Shown here piece by piece: positions 31,489 through 36,848 of a stretch of DNA of 36,848 nt (position 1 is the first letter of the stretch; each line of letters opens with the position of its first letter). The DNA is from Priapulus caudatus. Its lineage: Eukaryota; Priapulida; Priapulimorpha; Priapulimorphida; Priapulidae. The notes below the pieces were generated by a model, which was not told the DNA's origin, searched no databases, and saw only the letters and a list, made by a program, of their open reading frames with translations. The DNA lies in contig NW_014577180.1 of the NCBI RefSeq assembly GCF_000485595.1, forward strand, positions 338,358 through 375,205. The letters run 5' to 3'. The position numbers were made by a program, and so were the translations under genes.

Positions 31489-32096
31489 CAGTTCGACGAC
31501 AGTTTCCTTAGCTTTACATGAAACGCATCAATGTTTTTATGCGCTTCCTGTTTTGCAGTCCTGAACTTGAAAACTCGTACTCCGCGTTGTTATGGGGTCT
31601 AACGTACGCATCAAACGCAGCAAGTGCCTGGTCGCACGATTCCCCAGTGTCCAGAAGATTATAGAAAATCTCTGTGAACTCTTCGCCTGCCACGTACAGC
31701 AGAATAGCTTTCTGCTGTTTCTGGAGCCCGTTGTCATAAACAAAATTAGTCTTAACATTAGTCTTAACAATAACATTTTTTCGTAGACCGTCGACAGCGC
31801 TTTGTTTCGTATTGTTATCAGGAAATCTGCTACAATTTTTTATTCAGGTAACTTCGCAGCGTTTCTGTTGAAGGTCTAAGAGAAAAAGTTAATGTTAAGA
31901 CTAATGTTAAGACTAATTTTGTTTCTGACAACGGGCCCCTGATGTCGAACGTTCATGGCTTTCATTAAATTGTTGAAGCCTTTTTTCCACTTATTCCATC
32001 GTTGGAACATGGAACGTCCTTCCACATTCCTTCACGGACGTGGAAGTTCGGATATGCTGGCAGGCTAGCCAACCACACAGCTGCCTCTTCCGCCAT
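31465..32096 (-). pseudogene. Gypsy gag remnant
   Basis: The ATG at 32094-32096 opens a frame starting MAEEAAVWLASLPAYPNF, which breaks between 32030 and 32006. The next frame holds FQRWNKWKKGFNNLMKAMNV, then the MITE (31724-31938), then AILLYVAGEEFTEIFYNLLD and CDQALAAFDAYVRP. A one-base change at the A4 run 31570-31573 shifts it again before LRKLSSNCEFNNVDV. Gag packages the RNA. The zinc knuckle and the protease start that should follow are absent, since the sequence passes directly into protease C-terminal coding at about 31465. Identification rests on resemblance to Gypsy gag of Mag-like elements. Confidence 0.85.
31724..31938. mobile_element. MITE nested in Gypsy gag, 45-bp terminal inverted repeats
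   Basis: A 215-bp element. The left end runs GAGCCCGTTGTCATAAAC and the right end is the inverse of GGGCCCGTTGTCAGAAAC; both continue into AAAATTAGTCTTAACATTAG. About 45 bp match with two or three differences. CTG flanks both sides (31721-31723, 31939-31941). The gag reading frame resumes in phase when the element and one CTG are set aside, which proves insertion after gag formed. There is no coding capacity. Three-base CTG/CWG duplications and GGGC-type ends suggest the wider PIF/Harbinger group, but the class is inferred. Confidence 0.9.
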
Positions 32097-32250
32097 ATTA
32101 GATTTTTCGAATTATTGTTCTTATGACTAGCACGACTTCCTCTCAAGAACGTTGATTTTACTTCCTTTTTGCGCTTAACGCTTGACTGAATATTCCACCG
32201 GGACTGATTGATTAATATGTCCACATAGATCCGAAAATCCTTGTCGTCAA
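32097..32250 (-). other. Gypsy leader with degenerate primer-binding site
   Basis: Non-coding leader between the 5' LTR and the gag ATG. Directly after the LTR the minus strand reads TTGACGACAAGGAT (32237-32250). The primer-binding site should be here and normally starts with TGG to pair with a tRNA CCA end. TTGACGAC differs from that, so this site appears decayed, or the LTR end has been read one or two bases off. Confidence 0.5.
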
Positions 32251-32391
32251 TGTAGAATTGTAACATGAAGAATGAAGAGAAAAGACTAATGTGTGCAGTT
32301 ACGGCGGGATCACTCGTCAGATAACCTCTGACCTTTATTGTTGCTTATGTAAAAAGGTCGCTTAAGTGAAAAGGTCGCTCAGAACATTACA
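32251..32391 (-). repeat. 5' LTR of the Gypsy element
   Basis: 141 bp starting TGTAGAATTGTAACA and ending CAGAACATTACA on plus. It matches 28125-28265 with about eight differences. The minus strand AATAAA lies at 32334-32339. Confidence 0.95.
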
Positions 32392-32396
32392 ACTAT
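32392..32396. repeat. Target site duplication ACTAT, right copy
   Basis: Directly follows the LTR end and matches 28120-28124. It is part of the THAP gene exon, which resumes on the far side. Confidence 0.93.
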
Positions 32397-32485
32397 TGGA
32401 GTGTCCAAATCTTTTGTGGCATATCCCATGTTCACCGTAGGAACCCAATCCGGATCTGTATCTTTGTACAAGTCAGGCGGCTTTC
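32392..32485 (-). pseudogene. THAP transposase exon 2, upstream part
   Basis: The minus-strand acceptor TTTGCTTTAG ends at 32486. The 94-nt segment that follows encodes KPPDLYKDTDPDWVPTVNMG then YATKDLDTPIV, reaching the Gypsy target site. The junction with exon 1 falls inside a Gly codon, so exon 1 phase 1 and exon 2 fit. DWVPT corresponds to the conserved AVPTIF-type box that closes THAP domains. This short exon is cut at ACTAT by the Gypsy element and continues at 28119. Confidence 0.85.
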
Positions 32486-32758
32486 CTAAAGCAAAGTCAA
32501 ATATATATTACAAATAGTACTGACACTCAATATGTGGAAACAAATACAATTATGTATAATTTACATACGAAAGGGTGTATTTTTTTATTCATTCAATTAG
32601 TGTATGTGTCACTGCGTGAGTTTCTGAGTCATTGTTTACATGTAAGATGACAGTACCCAAATTCGCCCACCAAAACAACACGTCTTTGTCACTCTTTGGG
32701 TTTACATGTGTGACTGAACAGTTTGTTATTGAACTGCAGTTTCTCTCAAGTAGTATAA
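32486..32758 (-). other. THAP gene intron 1, left of the Harbinger element
   Basis: AT-rich intron sequence between the acceptor at 32486-32487 and the Harbinger target site TAA at 32756-32758. It holds only short chance frames. Confidence 0.7.
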
Positions 32759-32785
32759 TGGCCCAGTCACACATACACGACGCAC
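32759..32785 (+). repeat. Harbinger left terminal inverted repeat
   Basis: TGGCCCAGTCACACATACAC and onward to CGACGCAC, the inverse of 34083-34109 apart from one G/C difference at the third base. About 20 bases of weaker inverse similarity (GCACTGAAAAAT...) continue inward after a short extra stretch. Confidence 0.95.
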
Positions 32786-33087
32786 GGCCCGCGCACTGAA
32801 AAATCAGCAATTTTGGCCAATGCGTTGTCGTTCGCTGGGTGTGCGTCAGCATGCGTTACTCGTTCGTCGAGCGCGCTGGACCAACGCTATGCATTCGTTG
32901 TCATTCGCTCGTGCGCGGCGTGTGCGTCGGGATTTTCGAGCATGTTCAAAATTGTGCGCGGAGCTCGACGCATGAAGGTACACGCCAGAAGGACGCCAGA
33001 CACGCGCAGAGCGCGCTGGATCAACGCCAGACCCACGCGGAGCACACGCTGGGTATTCGTTGTATGTTCGTCGGCTGAGGTGTAGCG

Positions 33088-33118
33088 AACACCTAGCGCA
33101 CACCTAGCGCACACCTTG
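33088..33118 (+). repeat. 11-bp tandem array inside the Harbinger element, left
   Basis: About three units of ACACCTAGCGC and close variants. TAGCGTGTTCC and TAGCGTGTACG variants lie further on (33203-33224). Sub-terminal arrays of this sort are candidate transposase-binding sites, which is an inference. Confidence 0.7.
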
Positions 33119-33239
33119 CTTGTAACGCATGTCCAGCGAACATGCAGCAATATGGGCGTGCTGACAAGTGCTGAACGGTCTGTAGCGCGCCAGCGTTCTT
33201 CTAGCGTGTTCCTAGCGTGTACGCAGCGTATAGCCATGG

Positions 33240-33247
33240 TATATAAA
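33240..33247 (+). promoter_or_regulatory. TATA box of the Harbinger transposase
   Basis: TATATAAA about 94 bp upstream of the ATG at 33341, in the same orientation as the transposase frame. The spacing suits an RNA polymerase II start near 33270. Confidence 0.6.
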
Positions 33248-33340
33248 CGGTCCCCACCTCCTCATCATCACTTCTCTCGACCCTCATGTGGTGATGACAG
33301 AGGTTCCTGCTGATCGTGTCTAGAAGAACCACCTCAGAAG

Positions 33341-33777
33341 ATGGAGGATCCCGACAGGCTGCGACTACAATACGAAATCGCGGTTCTTCAACATCAGCAG
33401 AACCTCATGGAACTGGCACTTCACCAAGTCCATGTCAGCAGGAGAAGGAGAAAGAGAAGAGGTCAACGGAGGTTCTGGGCCCGACCGTGGATCGGTAGGC
33501 GACGACAGTTTGGCCTGTATGACCAGCTACTTGTTGAACTCCGTAACGAAGACTAGGCAGACTTCAAGAACTTCATGCGGATGCCCCCCGAGATGTTCGA
33601 CGAGCTGCTAACCAGAGTGGGTCCGAGGATCACCAAGCAGAATACAACATACAGAAAGGCCCTCGACCCTGGCTTGCCCTCACTCTGCGGCATCTTGCCT
33701 CTGGGACCAAGTATCACTCAATGTCCTATGGGTGGAGGGTGCCTCACAACACCATATCCCTGCTCATCCCAGAAGTG
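33341..33777 (+). pseudogene. Truncated Harbinger transposase (nuclease) fragment
   Basis: The first frame starts MEDPDRLRLQ and runs through a basic RRRRKRRGQRRFW stretch and PWIGRRRQFGLYDQLLVELR. It hits TAG at 33554-33556 and continues in the same frame as DFKNFMRMPPEMFDELLTRV and GPRITKQNTTYRKALDPGL. After a frame change near 33676 another frame gives ALTLRHLASGTKYHSM then YGWRVPHNTISLLIPEV, ending at 33777. This is the conserved N-terminal and linker part of Harbinger nucleases, including the LRHLASG helix-turn-helix region. Similarity stops at the 11-bp array, before the DDE residues, so it has no catalytic site. The family was recognised by these motifs. Confidence 0.9.
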
Positions 33778-33780
33778 ACC

Positions 33781-33833
33781 TGTGCGTTGGCTGTGCGTTG
33801 GCTGTGCGTTGGCTGTGCGCTGGCTGTGCGTTG
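33781..33833 (+). repeat. 11-bp tandem array inside the Harbinger element, right
   Basis: Five consecutive units of GCTGTGCGTTG with one C variant. It begins a few bases after the last recognisable transposase codon, so the array has replaced the rest of the gene. Confidence 0.93.
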
Positions 33834-33882
33834 AATGCGCGGTGCATGCATGCGCAGTGCATGCGCGGACCATTCGTTCCGT

Positions 33883-33995
33883 GCGCTAGCAACACGCTGT
33901 GCATTCGTTGGATTTTTTAACATGTGCGCTCTGTATACGCTCTGTATGCGCCCTGTATACGCGCAGCGCGCTAGCAACACGCTGTGCATTCGTTG
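33883..33995 (+). repeat. 28-bp direct repeat pair near the Harbinger right end
   Basis: GCGCTAGCAACACGCTGTGC plus ATTCGTTG occurs exactly at 33883-33910 and 33968-33995. A relative in the same orientation lies near the left end at 32873-32900 (GCGCTGG...ATGCATTCGTTG). These may be sub-terminal binding sites shared by both ends. Confidence 0.85.
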
Positions 33996-34082
33996 TCAAC
34001 TCGCTAGCTTCTCCCAAATCCTGACAAAAGTTGGGCGCACAACGACGCACTGATCTATTTTCCATTTTTTGATTAATTTTCA

Positions 34083-34109
34083 GTGCGTCGTGTATGTGTG
34101 ACTGGGGCA
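34083..34109 (-). repeat. Harbinger right terminal inverted repeat
   Basis: GTGCGTCGTGTATGTGTGAC then TGGGGCA, the inverse of the left end, followed by the TAA target duplication at 34110-34112. Confidence 0.95.
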
Positions 34110-34112
34110 TAA

Positions 34113-34331
34113 GACACATCGTTTCTCTCTTGTTTTTTATTAGTCTAGGAACTTGTTTTATTGTAGTTTGTATTTGCCTGTATGGTCAGCGATTATCTGT
34201 GCAACTAAAGTTACTTTACATATTTGAATTTTGAACAGTTTACACATGCAGTCGCCTGTACTGTAGAGGTATAAAGGAAATGTGATAATCAAGCTTTCTA
34301 CAAACAAAATGATCGACATTTTTACATATAC
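34113..34331 (-). other. THAP gene intron 1, right of the Harbinger element
   Basis: AT-rich intron sequence ending, on the minus strand, at the GT donor (34330-34331) of exon 1. No other feature. Confidence 0.7.
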
Positions 34332-34548
34332 CTGATATAAAATGAGCTGAACAGACACGAAGGTTCCTGATCATCGTTTCACTCATGCCAGTACGGTTTA
34401 TAGCCGCCAATCAGCATCGTCTTCGCCTGTCTGACATTTCTTTCGTCACTTCACCTTGTGTTGTGATCACGCTAGGCAGCCTAAAAAAGCTGTGTGACTC
34501 TCTCGGATACCGATTGCTGCAATTGACAACACCGCAGGAGATCGGCAT
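34332..34548 (-). pseudogene. THAP transposase exon 1 (THAP zinc finger)
   Basis: Reads MPISCGVVNCSNRYPRESHS then FFRLPS, the classic THAP opening, with zinc ligands Cys5 and Cys10. After a stop, the same frame goes on as LAAINRTGMSETMIRN and RVCSAHFIS, giving Cys66 and His69. C-x4-C, about 55 residues, C-x2-H is the C2CH pattern of THAP DNA-binding domains. The TGA at 34411-34413 (codon 46) stands exactly where THAP domains have their invariant Trp, so a TGG-to-TGA change is likely. The exon ends at TCAG|GTATAT. The start was chosen because THAP domains begin at the initiator Met. An opposite-strand frame here is a shadow. Confidence 0.88.
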
Positions 34549-34605
34549 GGTGAGGGATTTGTTTAACAGGCAAATAAAATGAGCAGAGGTGCGTTGCTCA
34601 TTTTA
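34549..34605. repeat. Upstream region of the THAP gene with a short hairpin
   Basis: TAAAATGAGCA at 34575-34585 and TGCTCATTTTA at 34595-34605 are exact inverses around a 9-base loop, about 27 bases upstream of the THAP ATG. This might be an operator-like or end-proximal site of the old DNA transposon, but no matching terminal repeat is found. Confidence 0.6.
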
Positions 34606-35308
34606 CTTGTACAGTGCCTGGACTGCCTTCTGTCACCAACATAGCCGGTGGCGTTGCATTGTGGGTAATTTGAAAAATCGCGGAACCCTCTTATATCCAG
34701 CGTGAGGTGGGCACATGTGGGGTCATTAGGGCCTCATCACTATGGCAATCAATAACAGACGTTATTCATTCCATTTGTCAATCATTGACGGAAACACTCG
34801 AGGTTTCCCGAAGTTATCTCAAAGCGAGAGACAGTCGCAGTAAACACTGATCTCGAGTCGGGTTTCGGCGAAAATAGCAAATTTTTACCGCTTATTATCT
34901 CAGCGTAGGGGCATCGTAGGGACATGCGGTTTGTTTTATATTAACAAAGTAGGACAGCTAATCAATAATACAACAAAGAAGAATCGTCAAAATAAAACGG
35001 GAAAAGTTTATTAGTTCGACTAATACTGCAACATGGTTTCAGCATTTCAACGTTGTACGCTCTCCTTCCTTATACGCTCTTGATATTATCCTCAATATCA
35101 TCATCAAAACATCAAAGTTGTAAAATTTATAATAAAATATTCGGCTACCCTAATCTGTGGATAAATGCACACATAACTACAATACAGTGTTAATTTCTGA
35201 ATACAAACATTCCAGATAAACATTATTATATAATACTATACACATATACATATGAAATCACGAACCTTCCTATATAATATTTTCAGAAATGAATAAAAGC
35301 ATAATTAC
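34606..35308. other. No supported gene
   Basis: Upstream sequence of the THAP relic. It includes GTTGCATTGTGGGTAA at about 34654-34670, a phrase resembling DNA-transposon ends, but no partner was found on the far side. The rest is AT-rich. Confidence 0.55.
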
Positions 35309-35378
35309 AATCAAGAGCTAATAATACCTATATAACTAGGAGCTGAGCTATAATAAGGTATTATTAGCTCTTAATTGT
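35309..35378. mobile_element. Short copy of the TCAAGAGCTAATAATACC inverted-repeat element
   Basis: TCAAGAGCTAATAATACCT at 35311-35329 and its inverse AGGTATTATTAGCTCTTA at 35356-35373, with a loop of about 26 bases. It shares its ends with 1637-1768 but has a much shorter, unrelated interior, so only the ends are conserved. Confidence 0.7.
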
Positions 35379-35436
35379 TGCTATACATAGTGATAATTCC
35401 TGAATAAGCATTCTACGTAAACATTATTATATATAC

Positions 35437-35469
<33 letters not shown>

Positions 35470-35955
35470 CAGATAGATTAACACAAACACATCTATTGTA
35501 TCAATTTCTCGGTGTGTGTATATATACATAAACTTCTTGATTTTATTCTCTCCTCCGCATTATGCCTCCTCTACTCTTTCTCTATGTGTATCTCTCTGTG
35601 TGCGTGTGTGTCTCTCTCGCCACCTCTCCACATTTCCTCAATCAATGGTGGTCGGTGGATGAGATGCGCTTGGTATCCATGTGATGCAACTCTGAACGCT
35701 GTTTCAGCAGAAACAAAAACGTGCCAAATGTATCGTACGGCATATATTATCATAGCATAATATTACTCACATATATATATATATTATATCATATTATGTA
35801 ATATCATCTGTTAATCATATAGTCATAAAGATTTCTGCATAAATATTCTGCGACTGTGAAATATAGAACTAAAAGGACAGTTTAGTACAGCTATAGGCAG
35901 TATAGGTTATTAACTTACCTTTAAATGCTCCACTAAGTTGTAAGACTATACATAC
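35379..35955. other. Spacer with (GATA)n and AT repeats
   Basis: Holds a (GATA)n tract (35437-35478), a TCTC/TGTG-rich stretch (35575-35620) and an (AT)n stretch (35770-35790). Frames at 35512-35760 and 35571-35753 have no motif. Confidence 0.7.
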
Positions 35956-36118
35956 CTCCACTCCACTGCTTTCTAGTACAGCAGTCAGCTTCCCTTCAGC
36001 CGGAGCATGAGAGTTCAGAAGTTTCCCATGCGAGGCAACTCCAGTCTGTTTCAAAAGAGAGCACGCCGGCCAGATGAGACGGGATACTAGAGAAGCGTTG
36101 CCGAAAGGAGGTGTTGTT
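35956..36118 (-). CDS. Candidate exon of an unknown gene
   Basis: The minus strand is open through CSLLKQTGVASHGKLLNSHA and PAEGKLTAVLESSGVE, then meets GTATGT, a good donor, at 35950-35955. A second donor (AAAG|GTAAGT) lies about 40 bases further on in the same open frame. The start could be an acceptor (TTTTGAAACAG) near 36053 or further upstream, since the frame stays open to about 36118. The family is not recognised. It could equally be part of an unknown transposon. Confidence 0.3.
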
Positions 36119-36203
36119 CCGAAGCGCTAAGCGCAGATCTTGCGCGCAGTTCCGCGGCAAGGCACACGCGACCGCGGGAACGTCCTACGACAGTATGCAG
36201 CGC

Positions 36204-36262
36204 TGGCAGCTACGGATCCGTGCGCCGAATGCATTAGCCGGCGCACGGATCCATAGCTGCCA
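36204..36262. repeat. Strong palindrome, 24-bp arms
   Basis: TGGCAGCTACGGATCCGTGC then GCCG at 36204-36227 is inverted at 36239-36262 with one mismatch. The 11-base loop starts with the palindrome AATGCATT. Such foldbacks are usually remnants of very short inverted-repeat elements. Confidence 0.85.
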
Positions 36263-36848
36263 ACGAACAGTCCGCAATTTTAGTGGGGGACACAGAGGGT
36301 AGACATTTGGAACATGAACGGTGTTCACTTGTTATAAAAACATAATGTCTCTCTTCGTAACCGAGCTGTGTGACGCGAAATCACAGAAAGACTGACGAAA
36401 TTCTCGCGTTCGCGAACCTTGCCCAGTAATGGAAATGGCTGCAAGAACAAAGGCTATGTAGACTGGGACTCGCTCCCACCTCGATTACCTATCGAGTGAC
36501 TAAGCTAAGCCGAGAACACGTAGCAATACATGCACAAACGCGCACAAACACATACATCGCAATACATCGTATTATATGTTAGGACTCTAGGCTATAGGCA
36601 GTAAAAATAACCTGTTTATAAATATAATTGGAACATTCAGGGTTTATTAATTTCTGCATTACATGAGCCATTATGAATTAGTGGGTTAATTTACGGTGCC
36701 AGTACACTTACTAACCTTAGCTATCAGTCTATGGATCAGTATACAGCAACTGCCGTACACTACAACTACTTGCAAGTACAACTTCCCGTCACTATGATAG
36801 TAATGTAAATAACCCGACAAGACTGTACATATCAGTGTATGACTGCAA
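36263..36848. other. No supported gene; weak tRNA-like patch
   Basis: Non-coding. The minus strand at 36507-36465 has a TAGCTTAGTC A-box-like word, a CTCGA/TCGAG stem around a 7-base loop and a GAGCGAGTCCC B-box-like word, discussed under findings. Nothing else is recognised. Confidence 0.5.

Larger units (their letters stand above)
28125..32391 (-). mobile_element. Ty3/Gypsy LTR retrotransposon, degenerate, with a nested MITE
   Basis: A whole insertion of 4267 bp bounded by 141-bp LTRs and a 5-bp ACTAT duplication, transcribed leftwards. Order from the right: 5' LTR, short leader, gag, remnant protease, reverse transcriptase, RNase H, integrase, short 3' region, 3' LTR. Protease-RT-RNaseH-integrase order identifies Ty3/Gypsy rather than Copia. 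No env-like frame is seen. The two LTRs differ at about eight of 141 positions by eye, so the insertion is not recent unless sequence error contributes. Gag holds a 215-bp MITE. Frameshifts or stops fall near 32020, 31571, 31465, 30480, 30255, 29975, 29647, 29155 and 29020. It lies in exon 2 of the THAP gene. Confidence 0.95.
32759..34109 (+). mobile_element. Non-autonomous PIF/Harbinger-type transposon
   Basis: A 1351-bp element with 27-bp terminal inverted repeats (left 32759-32785, right 34083-34109; inner part CAGTCACACATACACGACGC in both) that differ at one base. TAA flanks both sides (32756-32758, 34110-34112), the three-base duplication typical of PIF/Harbinger. It carries the 5' part of a Harbinger transposase in the plus direction (33341-33777), a TATA box, and 11-bp tandem arrays on both sides. 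The DDE catalytic part is absent, so it must depend on a transposase made elsewhere. It is inserted in intron 1 of the THAP gene. Confidence 0.93.
27783..34548 (-). pseudogene. THAP-domain transposase gene, exons 1-2, interrupted by two transposons
   Basis: A gene relic whose parts lie far apart only because of later insertions. Exon 1 (34332-34548) encodes the first part of a THAP zinc finger. A GT donor there joins, in phase, to an AG acceptor before 32485. Exon 2 continues from 32392 to 28119 once the Gypsy element and one ACTAT copy are set aside, and ends at a GT donor next to 27783. The protein order is THAP domain (C2CH), the PDWVPT box, a basic KNRKE stretch, an acidic linker, a leucine-heptad coiled coil, then DDKVRYYTG. 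As known for THAP-containing DDE transposases such as the ISL2EU group, that last motif precedes the helix-turn-helix and DDE nuclease, which are absent here. Defects are TGA at the conserved Trp, a frameshift at an A6 run, the Gypsy insertion and the missing 3' exons. It is certainly non-functional as a transposase. The family name is an inference from domain order. Confidence 0.82.

Noticed and set aside
31991-32266. 91-codon minus frame reaching into the 5' LTR as a separate gene
   Set aside because: It is a different frame over the Gypsy leader and gag start; only its last part touches gag coding after a frameshift.
34385-34582. 65-codon plus-strand frame
   Set aside because: It is the antisense shadow of THAP exon 1, whose minus-strand reading shows the C2CH pattern and a matching splice donor.

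Overview
The window looks like a repeat-dense, intron-bearing metazoan genome segment, most likely from a marine invertebrate. Evidence for this is a (CCCTAA)n telomere-type tract, a THAP-domain transposase gene with spliceosomal introns, a Ty3/Gypsy element with its target duplication, a PIF/Harbinger-type element, several MITE-like elements, and long microsatellites (CA, TG/CG, CTAT, GA, GATA, GGTC, GGGAT). There is no bacterial-style gene packing and I see no intact host gene. The species cannot be named from the sequence.

Layout. 1-4914 is copy A of a block that recurs as copy B at about 20400-25857. Both copies run from a CA tract, through a decayed minus-strand gene of a recurrent invertebrate family of unknown function, a small inverted-repeat element, a GGTC tract and long non-coding sequence, into telomere-type repeats. 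Copy B is peppered with one- to three-base insertions and is about 9% longer between matching anchors. It looks like uncorrected long-read sequence of the same locus. 4915-20400 is mostly non-coding: G/C foldback repeats, a TG/CG array, a weak pair of spliced minus-strand exons near 7.7-8.0 kb, a CCAACGTTGG palindrome cluster, a recurring GGTGTCGGACGG motif, a 60-bp tandem repeat, a 25-N gap and very long simple repeats. 25858-26116 is the telomere-like array, followed by a small tandem duplication.

27783-34548 is the most informative part, a stack of nested transposons on a readable scaffold. A minus-strand THAP-domain transposase gene has its first exon at 34332-34548 and its second exon at 27783-32485. 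Exon 2 is split by a 4.27-kb Ty3/Gypsy retrotransposon (28125-32391, 141-bp LTRs, ACTAT target duplication). The intron holds a 1.35-kb Harbinger-type element (32759-34109, 27-bp inverted repeats, TAA target duplication) that carries a truncated transposase. The gag region of the Gypsy copy is itself interrupted by a 215-bp MITE (31724-31938, CTG duplication). Every coding part is broken by stops or frameshifts, so all of these are relics or non-autonomous copies.

34606-36848 is non-coding apart from one exon-like frame. It contains a second copy of the small inverted-repeat element and a strong 24-bp-stem palindrome.

Nothing here assembles into a new functional pathway. The points most worth following up are the nested, splice-resolved THAP transposase relic, the non-autonomous Harbinger derivative with 11-bp arrays on both sides of a truncated transposase, the unknown gene family, and the evidence that part of the window is a noisy assembly duplicate.
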